64,000 bases of DNA from JAVEDQ01 sp963783105. GTDB lineage: Bacteria > Actinomycetota > Actinomycetes > Frankiales > Frankiaceae. The position numbers and the translations under genes were made by a program. The notes below the pieces were generated by a model. The model was given only the letters and a program-made list of their open reading frames with translations, did no database searches and had not been told where the DNA came from. Below, in pieces: positions 7,949 through 16,456 of the stretch (the first letter of the stretch is position 1; the number at the start of each line of letters is the position of its first letter). Where the stretch lies: contig CAWAMI010000004.1 in the NCBI GenBank assembly GCA_963783105.1, positions 186,001 to 250,000 on the forward strand, in the 5' to 3' direction.

Positions 7949-8328
7949 GACGGCACCGGCGCCTGCGACGCCATGTTCGCGGCGAGGACCGCCATCGTCG
8001 CGTGCAGCGCCTCGGTCGGACTGAACTCGATCACCTCGGTGCCCGCGTAGACGCGGGGGAGGTGCCCGGGTGCGACGTAGTAGGCGTCGCCCGCGGTCAG
8101 CGTCTCGTCGTGGTCGACGTAGCGGATGTCGACCCGGCCGTTGAGCACGACGCCCCAGTGCGGGCACTGGCAGCGGTCGTCGGGCAGGCCGCGGAACAGC
8201 GGCGCCGGGTCGGTGTCGACGTGGAAGGTCTCGAACGAGACGGTGTAGTCGTCGAGCTCCACGTAGCGGCCGGTGATCTCCGGCTCGTCGAGCAGGGTCG
8301 GCGCGTCCTGTTTGCGAATGCTGGACAT
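7945..8328 (-). CDS. Cupin-domain protein
   Basis: The ATG at 8328 is preceded by an excellent ribosome-binding site (GGAGGAAG), giving 127 residues; longer readings to 8451 lack one. The core contains 'CPHWGVVLNGRVDIRYVDHDE' and 'GDAYYVAPGHLPRVYAGTEVIEFSP', corresponding to the two conserved cupin motifs (a His in 'PHWG' and a His in 'PGHLP'). It is a single-domain cupin with an unknown ligand. The gene heads a two-gene operon with the SnoaL-like gene and faces the divergently transcribed small gene at 8514, with a 185-base shared promoter region between them. Confidence 0.83.
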   Translation of the reverse strand: MSSIRKQDAPTLLDEPEITGRYVELDDYTVSFETFHVDTDPAPLFRGLPDDRCQCPHWGVVLNGRVDIRYVDHDETLTAGDAYYVAPGHLPRVYAGTEVIEFSPTEALHATMAVLAANMASQAPVPS

Positions 8329-8513
8329 CTGGCTTCCTCCAGAGGTGTCGGGGACCGAACACCCCGACGGCGTGACGAGCGGCGGAACACTGTGCCGCCG
8401 CGGGGCACCGCCCGCCCCCGTGGGGCGAAGGTCCTGCCGCGAAGGGCACAAGGCGCACAGCCGAGCCGTGGGAACAGGCGAATCCTCGGCACCGCGCCAA
8501 TGCGGAGGTCACC

Positions 8514-8687
8514 ATGAACAGCATCGACATCGGTCCATCGAGCTGGGACGACGCGCGAGACGGAGCGTTCTATCGCATCGTGGCCGACCTGTTCCCCCCG
8601 GCTTTCCTCGCCGGGGCGACGGTGTTGCTGGCCAGCTACGACGACGAGCATGCGGCCGCTCGCGAGCGGATCTCCATAGCGGGATGA
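8514..8687 (+). CDS. Small hypothetical protein, 57 residues
   Basis: An open frame of 57 codons begins at ATG 8514, directly after a near-perfect ribosome-binding site GGAGGTCACC. The product (MNSIDIGPSSWDDARDGAFY, then a hydrophobic stretch with LFPPAFLAGATVLLASYDDE) has a short central hydrophobic segment and charged ends. I recognise no family. The strong translation start and the position opposite the cupin gene argue that it is translated; GC at third positions is high, as in neighbouring genes. It could be a small membrane-associated protein or a leader peptide for the next gene 50 bases downstream. Confidence 0.5.
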   Translation: MNSIDIGPSSWDDARDGAFYRIVADLFPPAFLAGATVLLASYDDEHAAARERISIAG

Positions 8688-8739
8688 ACGAGCGGCCGCG
8701 CTCAGGGCCGGAAGTCCTCCCGGCCGAGCCGATCGGCGG

Positions 8740-9447
8740 ATGGCGATGCGGGTCGACCGGTTCCACGATCGCCGCGTGACCGGTAAGGACGTGCCGCTGC
8801 CGTCGGCACCCGTGCTCCCGCGACAGCCGGGTCCGGCGCGGGACGTCGCTCCGAAGCGCTCACACGAACAGCTCTACCGCGCCCGGCGCGCGCCCGAGAT
8901 CGTCGAGGTGCCGCCGGCGACGTTCCTCGTGATCGACGGGCGGGGCGATCCGGACACCTCCGAGCGCTTTCCCCGGGCCATCCGGGCGCTGTACTCGGTC
9001 GTTCATCCCCTGATCGGCGAGTTGACGCGGGCCGCCGTCCGCGGCGTCCACGTCGCCCCGCTCGAAGGACTGTGGGCCGGCGGCCGGCAGGCCCTGCTGG
9101 AGGCTCCGAAGGATGAGTGGCGCTGGACGCTTCTGATCCGGCTACCGGACGCGGCCACCCTCGCCCAGGTCGAGCGCAGTCTTGGAGAGGCCGCTTCCAG
9201 GAATCCGGAGCTGCCCGTGGCCGAGCTGCGTGTCGAGGAGTTCGTCGAGGGCCTTGCCGCACAGGTCATGCACGTCGGCCCGTACGACGCGGAGGCGCCG
9301 ACCCTCAAACGCCTGCACGCGTTCATCGCCGAACAGGGATACCGCCCGCACGGCCGGCACCACGAGATCTACCTCGGCGATCCTCGTCGTGCCGCCCCGG
9401 CGAGACTCAAGACGCTCCTGCGCCAGCCGGTCGTCCTCGCTCACTGA
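8740..9447 (+). CDS. GyrI-like small-molecule-binding protein
   Basis: The 235-residue product carries 'PEIVEVPPATFLVIDGRGDP' near residue 55 and 'VEEFVEGLAAQVMHVGPYDAEAP-L-RLHAFIAEQGY' near residue 170, followed by 'GRHHEIYLGDPRRAAPARLKT', the classic layout of stand-alone GyrI-like domains (the effector-binding fold of BmrR/Rob regulators). No DNA-binding domain is present. Family members bind cationic or hydrophobic small molecules, and some hydrolyse them. The start is uncertain: ATG 8740 and GTG 8776 have only weak ribosome-binding sites. Confidence 0.85.
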   Translation: MAMRVDRFHDRRVTGKDVPLPSAPVLPRQPGPARDVAPKRSHEQLYRARRAPEIVEVPPATFLVIDGRGDPDTSERFPRAIRALYSVVHPLIGELTRAAVRGVHVAPLEGLWAGGRQALLEAPKDEWRWTLLIRLPDAATLAQVERSLGEAASRNPELPVAELRVEEFVEGLAAQVMHVGPYDAEAPTLKRLHAFIAEQGYRPHGRHHEIYLGDPRRAAPARLKTLLRQPVVLAH

Positions 9448-9747
9448 TCTTCGCGGTGCACTGACCGAGGTCCATGTGGTCATTCGCGCGCTGTGGTCCG
9501 GGGCGGCTGGCGCCCTACGTCTACGATCCGGCACGGTCGTCGAGCAGCGGGCGATCTGGACCTCCGCCTCCAGCGTCGGCCGCTTCTGGTGATCGGCTGA
9601 GGTGGATCGAGGCCCGGGCGGGGCCGAAGGACCTCACGATCCACGCCCAGCGACCCTCGCCCCCTCCGCGCGGACCGCGAAGCATGCGCAGGAACGACAG
9701 TCCTTCTCAGCCGGGGCGATCCGGGCATGCACTTCCTGGGGGTCGAC
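9448..9747. other. Intergenic stretch, 300 bases, no gene seen
   Basis: Frames on both strands are open here only as expected in GC-rich DNA. I see no start with a convincing ribosome-binding site, no family resemblance in translations, and no clear hairpin or repeat. It probably contains the terminator of the GyrI-like gene and the promoter of the small membrane protein that follows. Confidence 0.5.
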
Positions 9748-9960
9748 GTGAGCACCACTGAGCAGCCGTCGAAGCGGACCGCCACTCCACCCGCATCGGC
9801 GCACGGCGGCAACGCCGTCTACGGCCTGGGGCTGATCGGGGCCGCCGTCTACTTCTGGCAGCAGGCGGACGGCCTCGGCGAGCACGTGGTCGGGTTGCTG
9901 AAGGCCCTCGTGTGGCCGGCGTTCCTCGTGTACCAGGCGTTCCAGTCGCTTGCCGGCTGA
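9748..9960 (+). CDS. Small conserved membrane protein
   Basis: From GTG 9748, which follows a GGGGGTC ribosome-binding stretch, the product has 70 residues. A polar N-terminus is followed by two amphipathic or hydrophobic helices with 'NAVYGLGLIGAAVYFWQQAD' and 'LLKALVWPAFLVYQAFQSLAG'. Short proteins with this 'GLGLIGA-VYFWQ' and 'KALVWPAFLVY' pattern are widespread in actinobacteria and remain uncharacterised. An earlier ATG at 9727 would add seven residues but has no ribosome-binding site. It probably lies in the cytoplasmic membrane. Confidence 0.72.
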   Translation: MSTTEQPSKRTATPPASAHGGNAVYGLGLIGAAVYFWQQADGLGEHVVGLLKALVWPAFLVYQAFQSLAG

Positions 9961-9973
9961 GCGGGCTCGCCCC

Positions 9974-12900
9974 TCACGCGCGCAACCGCAGGCTCACGAG
10001 TTCGAACGGAGCGACCTCGAACCGGACGACGCGGCGCCTCCCGTCCGGATCTTCCTCGACCCGGCAGGGGGCGGTGTCGCGCAGCGGCCGATCGCGTTCG
10101 AACGCGTCCGCACGTTGCGCCGTCCGCACCGGGAATTCGGTGCGCAGCACCACGGACCGCGCACCCCCGAGCGCCTCGAACCCGCGCACGACGATCCCGT
10201 CGCCGTCGTCGGCCGGTTTGACCGCCTCGAGGACGAAGGCCGGGTCGTCGACGGCGAGGAAGGAGCGGGTCTGCTCGGCGGCTGACGTCGGCAGCACGAG
10301 CAGCGGCGTACCCAGCGCGGCGGTCTGTGCCAGCACGTCCCTCAGGTCTCCGGAGTGCACCGTGAGGGAGTAGGTGAACCGGTGCTCCCCGCGGTCGCAC
10401 GTGGGGTCCGGTGCGGTGGGCGCGCGCAGCAGGGACAGCCGGATGCGCTGGCCGTCGAGGTCGTAGCCGTAGCGGCTGTCGGAGAGGAGTGCGACGCCGA
10501 ACTCCGGCTCGCCCACCTCGACCCATTGGTGGGCGCAGAACTCGAACCGCGCCCGCTCGGCCACCGTCCGCGGACGGGTGGGCCGCCGGACGTGACCGAA
10601 GGCGACCGCGCACCGCGCGGCGGCGGAGTCGACGTCGACCGGGAACGCCACCTTCAGCAGGCGATGCTCCTCGTGCCAGTCGATGCCGGTCTCGAAGTCG
10701 ATCCGCCGGCTTCCCGCGGACAGGACGACGTCGCATCGCAGGGTCGAGGCGACGCCGACCCGGCGGGTGAACCGGACGCGGCCCAGGAGCGGGCCGCGCT
10801 CGACGACCTCGACGTCGACGGGGGAGTCGAGCTCGCCGCCGGTCGCGAAGGCGCCGGCGTCGAGCTCCCAGGCGTCGAAGTCGGCCGGGTCGTCCACGTG
10901 CAGGTGGTAGACGTTGCCCCGCTCCCCGGGCGCCAGCACCTGACGTCCGGTCGCGAGGTCGACGACGCTCGTCAGCGCGCCGGTGTCGTCCCAGCGGACC
11001 TCGAGCGCCTCGTTGCGCACCCAGCCGTCGCCGACGGTGACGCCGCCGTGGGCGTCCCCATCGGGATCGGCATCGGCGTGCCGGGACGGCTCCGGAACGA
11101 CGGCGACGCCCATCGGCGGGACGTCGACCCGCCGCAGCATGCCGTCGATCTCGACGACCTCGCGCCGTCGGAACGGCGTGGAGTTGAAGACCGCACGCGA
11201 CCGCGGCGTCCCCGCCGGGGTCGACCCGTCGCCCAGGGCGGTGGCGAGCTCGCCGGCCGCCTCGTCCCGCACCCGGCCGGCGAGACGCAGGACCTCGGCG
11301 TGGTCGCGGGCGGTGTCGTCGTAGACCCACCGGATCGACGAGCCCGGCAGGATGTCGTGGAACTGCGTGACGAGCAGCCGCGTCCAGGCTCGCTCGAGGT
11401 CCCGGAGGTCGTGCACGGGGGCGGGGCTGCCGGGCGGGCGCAGCGCGCTCCACAGCTCGGCCGCCGCCAGCGTGCGTTCGCAGGCGCGGTTGCCGGCCTT
11501 CGTCCGCGCCTGCGACGTGTAGGTGCCCCGGTGCCGCTCGAGGTACAGCTCGCCGGCCCACACCGGCAGGTCGTCTTCGCGCGCCTCCAGCCGCTCGAAG
11601 AACGCGTCCGGCGGCTCGAGGTGCACGGCGGGCAGGCCGTCGAGGTCGGCGGACCGGTCGGCGTTCTCCAGCATCTCGCGGGTGGGACCGCCGCCGCCGT
11701 CCCCGAAGCCGTAGAGGTACAGACCCAGCGCGCGCTCCGCGGGCAGGGCGGCGGTGTCGACGCTGCGGCGGAGGTTCCGCGGGGTCACGAGCCCGCTGTA
11801 GGTGTCGGAGGTCGGGAAGTGGGCGAGCACGCGGGCGCCGTCCAGCCCCTCCCACCAGAAGGTGTGGTGCGGGAAGACGGTGGTGTCGTTCCAGCTCAGC
11901 TTCTGGGTGACGAAGCGCCGCAGGCCGACGGCGGCGAGGACGGTCGGCAGGCCGGCGGGCATGCCGAAGTCGTCCGGCAGCCAGGCCTCGGTGCAGGGCC
12001 TGCCGAAGACGCGGGTGTAGTAGCGCTGCCCGTGCACGAACTGCCGGATCAGTGACTCGCCGGAGGGCAGGTTGACGTCGGCCTCCACCCACATCCCGCC
12101 GACCGGGACCACGGCTCCCGCGGCGATGGCGGCGCGGAGCCGCTCGAACAGCGCGGGATAGGCCTCCTCGACCCAGGAGACGTGCTGCGCCGCCGGCATC
12201 GCGAACACGTAGCCGGGATGTTCGGCGGCCAATGTGAGGGCGTTCGCCAGCGTCCGGGCGACCTTGCGGACCGTCTCCCGGGCGGGCCACAGCCAGGAGG
12301 TGTCGATGTGGGCGTGGCCGATGGCCGAGATGCGCTGCGCGTCGCCCGGCGCCGGACGGGCGAGCGCCGGTGCCAGCGCGGTCCGGGCCTCGGCGGCGGT
12401 GCCGGGCACGTCGTCGGCGTCGAGGACGCTCAGGAGCTCGCCCAGCGCGCCGGAGATCTCGTCCGCGCGACCCGCCGGCAGGCGCTCGACGGCAAGCCCG
12501 GTGAGGACGCGCAGGTCCGCGGCGAGGGCGGAGACGGTCCGGTTGCGGACCGCGATCTCGCAGCGGACGAGGCGGAGCTGCGGCGGCCCGCCGGGATCGG
12601 CCAGCAGCAGCGGCCAGGCACCGTGCGGCTCGCCGAGCCGGGGGTTGGCCGCCGCCTCCACCCAGAGCTCGAACCTCTCACCCGCCCCGACGGGGACCGA
12701 GGCGTAGGGCGCTTCGGACGACAGGCCCTCGATCGGGACACCGTCGTGCCAGAGCAACCCCTCGCCACCCGGGCAGCCCTCAGCGGTGCCTTCGCCCGCG
12801 AGGAACTGGTTCTCGAAGCGAAGGACGACGTGCTCGCCGGCCCAGCTCTCCGGCACCCGGCCGCGGAGCCGGAACCAGCTCGTTCCCCAGCGCGGTCCCC

Positions 12901-13096
12901 AGTGCAACCCGACGGTGGCCGGACGGGCCGGCAGGACCGTCGCGGACTCGACCGGGAGCGGCTCGCCGGGCAGGTCGACGACGGCGATCCCGACCGGCTC
13001 CGTCGGGCCGAAGACCGCCGGCGCGACGGCCTCGTCGAGCAGCGTCAGGACGCGGCGGACGAGCCCGCTCGGGCCTGCGGATGGTCGACGCGTCAC
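9974..13096 (-). CDS. GH38 alpha-mannosidase
   Basis: The 1040-residue protein has the domain order of bacterial and lysosomal-type family 38 mannosidases: an N-terminal jelly-roll region (to about 250), the catalytic domain beginning with the zinc-binding 'GHAHIDTSWLWP' (residues 260-271), the nucleophile region 'WLPDDFGMPAGLP' with Asp375 as the likely nucleophile, 'QFHDILPGSSI' in the helical bundle, and a long beta-rich C-terminal part. It lacks a signal peptide, so it is probably cytoplasmic and acts on short alpha-mannosides. The GTG start at 13096 overlaps the stop of the dienelactone-hydrolase gene, indicating a two-gene operon. Confidence 0.93.
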   Translation of the reverse strand: MTRRPSAGPSGLVRRVLTLLDEAVAPAVFGPTEPVGIAVVDLPGEPLPVESATVLPARPATVGLHWGPRWGTSWFRLRGRVPESWAGEHVVLRFENQFLAGEGTAEGCPGGEGLLWHDGVPIEGLSSEAPYASVPVGAGERFELWVEAAANPRLGEPHGAWPLLLADPGGPPQLRLVRCEIAVRNRTVSALAADLRVLTGLAVERLPAGRADEISGALGELLSVLDADDVPGTAAEARTALAPALARPAPGDAQRISAIGHAHIDTSWLWPARETVRKVARTLANALTLAAEHPGYVFAMPAAQHVSWVEEAYPALFERLRAAIAAGAVVPVGGMWVEADVNLPSGESLIRQFVHGQRYYTRVFGRPCTEAWLPDDFGMPAGLPTVLAAVGLRRFVTQKLSWNDTTVFPHHTFWWEGLDGARVLAHFPTSDTYSGLVTPRNLRRSVDTAALPAERALGLYLYGFGDGGGGPTREMLENADRSADLDGLPAVHLEPPDAFFERLEAREDDLPVWAGELYLERHRGTYTSQARTKAGNRACERTLAAAELWSALRPPGSPAPVHDLRDLERAWTRLLVTQFHDILPGSSIRWVYDDTARDHAEVLRLAGRVRDEAAGELATALGDGSTPAGTPRSRAVFNSTPFRRREVVEIDGMLRRVDVPPMGVAVVPEPSRHADADPDGDAHGGVTVGDGWVRNEALEVRWDDTGALTSVVDLATGRQVLAPGERGNVYHLHVDDPADFDAWELDAGAFATGGELDSPVDVEVVERGPLLGRVRFTRRVGVASTLRCDVVLSAGSRRIDFETGIDWHEEHRLLKVAFPVDVDSAAARCAVAFGHVRRPTRPRTVAERARFEFCAHQWVEVGEPEFGVALLSDSRYGYDLDGQRIRLSLLRAPTAPDPTCDRGEHRFTYSLTVHSGDLRDVLAQTAALGTPLLVLPTSAAEQTRSFLAVDDPAFVLEAVKPADDGDGIVVRGFEALGGARSVVLRTEFPVRTAQRADAFERDRPLRDTAPCRVEEDPDGRRRVVRFEVAPFELVSLRLRA

Positions 13097-13896
13097 GACC
13101 TGTCCGCGACGCGCTCCCGGAGGAATGCCACGACGCGGTCGCGTGCCCGGGAGGCCGAGTTCGGTCGGTCCTCGCGGACCTCGAGGGTGAGCACCGAGTG
13201 CGCCGTCCGGTTGTAGCCGTCCTCGTTGCCCCTGGAGCTGTCGAGCACGATGAGCTCGACGGCTTCCCCGAAAGCATCGCGATAGGCGCTGAACCGCTCG
13301 TCGGGGACGGCGATGTCCCGGCTGAACTTCAAGCCCATCAGGCACAGCCCCTCGCGCGTGCGTTGCTGCACCGTCGCCGTCTCGGCCGGCGACAGACCGA
13401 TGTCCCTGCGTCGACTGCGGCCGATCGGGAAGGGGACACTCGGTTCGCCCATCACGGCGGCCGCCACGGCCTCGTCGACAGCGGTGGCCAGCGCGAAGCC
13501 GCCGGTGAAGCACAAGCCGATCACGCCGACCCCGCGTCCGGGCGTGCGCCCGTTCAGGTCCGAAGCGAGCGCTCGCAGGAACGTCGAGACCGGCCGTTCC
13601 GCTCGGGCGGCGAACGCCTTCATCTCCGACGCGACGCACAGCCGGGCCGTCGTCCCCGCCCCGTAGCCGGCCGAGATCGGCTTGCCGGGGGTTCCGAACA
13701 GCGACGGGATGGCGACCGTGAAGCCGTGCCCGACGAGGTGGTCGGCCAGGCCGAGCAACTCCGGGCTGATCCCTGGTATCTCGGGCAGCAGGACCACTCC
13801 CGGCCCGGAGCCCTTCTCGTAGACGTCGTGCGTGAGACCGCCGGCTGAGAAGGGAGCGGCCTGCCAGCCGTCCAGCGTCGAGGTGGGTGCGGGCAT
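13093..13896 (-). CDS. Dienelactone hydrolase family protein
   Basis: The 267-residue alpha/beta hydrolase contains 'GVVLLPEIPGISPELLGLAD' near residue 33 and the nucleophile elbow 'GVIGLCFTGGFALA' near residue 126, in which cysteine is the nucleophile as in true dienelactone hydrolases. The Asp/His partners are harder to place; 'SRGNEDGYNRTAHS' near the C-terminus carries the likely histidine. A good ribosome-binding site (GGAGGAC) precedes ATG 13896. It is translationally coupled to the downstream mannosidase gene, although a metabolic link between the two is not obvious. Confidence 0.85.
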   Translation of the reverse strand: MPAPTSTLDGWQAAPFSAGGLTHDVYEKGSGPGVVLLPEIPGISPELLGLADHLVGHGFTVAIPSLFGTPGKPISAGYGAGTTARLCVASEMKAFAARAERPVSTFLRALASDLNGRTPGRGVGVIGLCFTGGFALATAVDEAVAAAVMGEPSVPFPIGRSRRRDIGLSPAETATVQQRTREGLCLMGLKFSRDIAVPDERFSAYRDAFGEAVELIVLDSSRGNEDGYNRTAHSVLTLEVREDRPNSASRARDRVVAFLRERVADRS

Positions 13897-14025
13897 CGAG
13901 GTGTCCTCCGCTCGGTGGGGGCTGGCGACTGCAGCATCTCAGGGTCGGTGGCCGCCGCCGGCGCCGAGGCCCTTGACGCCGGGTGCACAGTGACCCCTGC
14001 CCGTGCTCCGGAAGGGGGACGACGC

Positions 14026-14592
14026 ATGTCCACGACGGCGCCTCCCGCGCGCAGGACCTCACCCATCGGCCTGCTGGTACCGCTGCTCTGCGGGGTCGCG
14101 GTCGCGGCGTCGCTCGGCGTCTATGCGAAGACGCATGCCCCGGCAGGGCGACCGCTGTTCACCCTGGGCTTCTCCGGCGTCCTGCAGATGAAGGCGTGGC
14201 TGTCCACCGTCGTCCTCGCCCTGGTCGCCGTCCAGCTGGTGACGGCGTTGGGGATCTGGGGACGGCTGCCGGGGGTTCGGTCGGCTCCTTCGGGGATCGC
14301 GCTGGTCCACCGGTGGAGCGGCAGCGTGGCGTTCGTCCTCAGCCTGCCGGTGGCCTTCCACTGCATCTGGTCCCTCGGGTTCGTGACCGGAAGCACGCGG
14401 GTCGTCCTCCACGGGATCGCGGGATGCGCGTTCTACGGCGCCTACGCCGCGAAGATGCTCGGGCTGCGCACGCGAGGACTGCCGTCGTGGGCGCTGCCGG
14501 TGCTCGGCGCGACGGTGCTGTCGACCTTCGTCCTCGCCTGGGTGACGGCGTCGCTGTGGTTCTTCACCCGAACCGGCGTCGCGCTGACCTGA
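14026..14592 (+). CDS. DUF6529 membrane protein
   Basis: ATG 14026 follows a GAAGGGGG ribosome-binding site and gives 188 residues with five predicted membrane helices. Two histidines lie in helices ('ALVHRWSGSVAFVLSLPVAFHCIWSLG' region, and 'VVLHGIAGCAFYGAYAAKM'), which would allow haem b coordination as in ferric-reductase or cytochrome b561-like proteins. It resembles the actinobacterial DUF6529 family, typically encoded beside a Rieske protein. The downstream Rieske gene is 13 bases away, so the two should form an electron-transfer pair. The redox function is inferred, not established. Confidence 0.78.
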   Translation: MSTTAPPARRTSPIGLLVPLLCGVAVAASLGVYAKTHAPAGRPLFTLGFSGVLQMKAWLSTVVLALVAVQLVTALGIWGRLPGVRSAPSGIALVHRWSGSVAFVLSLPVAFHCIWSLGFVTGSTRVVLHGIAGCAFYGAYAAKMLGLRTRGLPSWALPVLGATVLSTFVLAWVTASLWFFTRTGVALT

Positions 14593-14605
14593 ACGGGGGG
14601 AGACC

Positions 14606-15055
14606 GTGACGACTGCGCAGCCGACCCGCCGCTCGCTGCTGGTGGGCTCGTTGGTGACAGCCCTGGGGGCGGTCGCGGGCTTCGTCGTCGCGCGCAACAG
14701 CGACGCGGCAAGGGCCCGGCCGCCCGGGTCGGCCGCCAACGCCTACGGGTCGACGTCCGCCGCCGGGGGAGCGGCGCTCGTGCCGGTCGCCGACGTCCCC
14801 GTCGGCGGCGGCCGGATCCTCGGTGCCCAGGGGATCGTCGTGACGCGCGCCGACCCGGCCGTCGTCTCGGCGTTCTCCTCGACCTGCACCCATCAGGGCT
14901 GCACCGTCGATGTCGTGGCCGACGGCACGATCGACTGTCCGTGCCACGGCAGTCGGTTCGACCTCCGCACCGGCGCGCCGGTGGCCGGGCCGGCCACCCG
15001 ACCGCTGCCCCGGGTGCCGGTGGTCGTCCGCGACGGGCAGGTCTTCCCGGCGTAG
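14606..15055 (+). CDS. Rieske [2Fe-2S] protein, Tat-type or anchored
   Basis: The 149-residue protein has an N-terminal 'RRSLLVGSLVTALGAVAG' stretch that fits a Tat signal or signal anchor, then a Rieske domain with the two cluster-binding boxes 'CTHQGC' and 'CPCHGS'. Both Cys-His pairs are intact. The domain is short, as in arsenite-oxidase small subunits and Rieske ferredoxins exported in actinobacteria. GTG 14606 follows a GGGGGAGA ribosome-binding site. It is expected outside the membrane, exchanging electrons with the DUF6529 protein encoded just upstream. Confidence 0.93.
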   Translation: MTTAQPTRRSLLVGSLVTALGAVAGFVVARNSDAARARPPGSAANAYGSTSAAGGAALVPVADVPVGGGRILGAQGIVVTRADPAVVSAFSSTCTHQGCTVDVVADGTIDCPCHGSRFDLRTGAPVAGPATRPLPRVPVVVRDGQVFPA

Positions 15056-15082
15056 GGACCCGGTCAGAAAGGGGATCGGAGC

Positions 15083-15166
15083 ATGACGTGGTGGCACTCC
15101 TTACCGACGTGGCTGTGGCTCGCCGCAGCAGGATTCGCGCTCGGGGCTCTCGTGGCGCTGTCCTGA
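15083..15166 (+). CDS. 27-residue hydrophobic microprotein
   Basis: A short frame encodes MTWWHSLPTWLWLAAAGFAL followed by GALVALS. It starts 27 bases after the Rieske stop, with purine-rich GGGGATCGGAG just upstream of ATG 15083. The sequence is a single membrane-spanning helix with a tryptophan-rich N-terminal interface. It is too short for ordinary gene callers. The location suggests a small subunit of the DUF6529-Rieske unit, by analogy with the tiny helices of cytochrome complexes; this is inference. Confidence 0.42.
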   Translation: MTWWHSLPTWLWLAAAGFALGALVALS

Positions 15167-15353
15167 GCCCGACGTCGCCCCGGAAGTCCCCAACGCGGTC
15201 TTGGCCCCAGCCGCCGAACAGGCCGTCGGCGCCGTCTCCCCGCCGGACCGCACGCCTTGGTCGAGCAGGTCCTTCGGCCCTGGGTCGCACCCGCTCCTCC
15301 GCGGACCGTCGGCGGCGAGTCGAAGTGCGCCACGCGGGACAGGGCGGTGCGGG

Positions 15354-15770
15354 ATGGGCGGAGCGACGAGGCCTCGGCGGGTGACGCTGCTGGCCGCAGT
15401 GGCGGTCGTGCCGCTCCTGCTCGGAGTGGCCGCCTGCGGCGGTGGTGGCACGACCAAGCAGGCGCAGACCGCGCCCTCGAGCAGCGCGTCCGCCGCGGCC
15501 CCGAGCCGGTCCGCCGCGGCCCCGAGCCCAGCGGCGCCGGCCCCCGTGGGGTCGCCCGGGGTCACCGCGGCGAACTACGCCGCCGTCGCCAACGGCATGA
15601 CGGTGGCTCAGGTGGACAAGCTGCTGGGTCCGCACAGTCTTCGGTACGACGTGCCGGAGTTCAGCGAGACCGGCTACACGTGGGACGCGGCCAACGGGTC
15701 CTCCGCCGACGTGTTCTTCAACCGCAGCGGGCTGTCCACCCACAAGAGGGCGACGGGCACGCTTCCCTGA
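15354..15770 (+). CDS. Lipoprotein with SmpA/BLIP-like repeat
   Basis: From ATG 15354 (after AGGGCGGTGCGGG) the product has 138 residues. The N-terminus is a lipoprotein signal with 'LLLGVAAC' as lipobox. A Ser/Ala/Pro linker follows, and then one domain: 'NYAAVANGMTVAQVDKLLGP', 'FSETGYTWDAANGSSADVFF'. This 'NY--v--GMT--qV---lG' pattern is the helical half of the BamE/SmpA/BLIP fold. In Gram-positive organisms such domains occur in secreted lipoproteins of unknown function. A longer reading from 15201 lacks a signal sequence at its start and is less likely. Confidence 0.75.
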   Translation: MGGATRPRRVTLLAAVAVVPLLLGVAACGGGGTTKQAQTAPSSSASAAAPSRSAAAPSPAAPAPVGSPGVTAANYAAVANGMTVAQVDKLLGPHSLRYDVPEFSETGYTWDAANGSSADVFFNRSGLSTHKRATGTLP

Positions 15771-15889
15771 TCGGCCCGGCGGGAGCCGCGCGCGGACCGC
15801 GGCTGCGGCTGCGGCCCATTGACCACCTCGGCGGTGGCCCGCACCATCGCCGCCACTTCAGGACCCGTTTCCCCCCGAAAGGAACGACT

Positions 15890-16366
15890 GTGAGCCTTCC
15901 CGCCACCATTCGCGACGGCAGTACCGGCCACGCGGTCCAGCTCGCCCAGTACGAGCTGTGCCGCGACCAGTTGCTCGGCGGGCCCGCTGATGTGGACGGC
16001 GTCTTCGGCCCGCACACCGAGCAGGGCGTCCGCGATTTCCAGCAGGGCAAGGGCCTGACCGTGGACGGTGTCGTCGGGCCCAACACGTGGGCCGCGATGC
16101 TTGCCGAGCATCCCGACCCTCCGACGCTCGGGCCGGGCTCGACCGGCAACGTCGTCCAGAGGCTGCAGACCTTCCTGAACGAGGCGAACCCGCCGGCCAG
16201 CCCTCCGCTGGCGGTCGACGGTCACTACGGGCCTCGGACCGAGCACGCGGTCGAGGTCTACCAGGCGGCGCACGCGGTGGCCGCGGACGGCGTGGTCGGC
16301 CTGCGGACCTGGGTCGTGCACATCGGCGCCGCCGGGGCGATGGTCGCGTCGCAGGTCGGTGTCTGA
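15890..16366 (+). CDS. Peptidoglycan-binding protein, two PG_binding_1 domains
   Basis: GTG 15890 follows AAAGGAACGACT, a good ribosome-binding site. The 158-residue product contains two peptidoglycan-binding domains: 'GSTGHAVQLAQYELC' to 'DGVFGPHTEQGVRDFQQGKG' to 'VDGVVGPNTWAAM', and 'GSTGNVVQRLQTFLN' to 'DGHYGPRTEHAVEVYQAAHA' to 'ADGVVGLRTW'. There is no signal peptide and no catalytic domain. The protein could bind peptidoglycan or a structurally similar ligand; without an export signal its location is unclear. A phage-type origin is possible but no phage genes are near. Confidence 0.88.
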   Translation: MSLPATIRDGSTGHAVQLAQYELCRDQLLGGPADVDGVFGPHTEQGVRDFQQGKGLTVDGVVGPNTWAAMLAEHPDPPTLGPGSTGNVVQRLQTFLNEANPPASPPLAVDGHYGPRTEHAVEVYQAAHAVAADGVVGLRTWVVHIGAAGAMVASQVGV

Positions 16367-16456
16367 GCCGGCTGTTGTAGGTCCCTCAGAGCGTGGCGGC
16401 GGGCCCAAGGTCCTGCCGGCCGTGCCGTTCCGCGGCTGGTCCGCCGTCGTCGTCGG

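Noticed and set aside
9849..12290. Very long open frames (over 800 codons) antisense or out of frame to the mannosidase gene
   Set aside because: They are Arg/Pro/Ala-rich translations without motifs, while the GH38 frame has all catalytic motifs and biased third positions.
15890..16366. Phage endolysin remnant
   Set aside because: There are two peptidoglycan-binding domains but no catalytic domain and no phage genes around.
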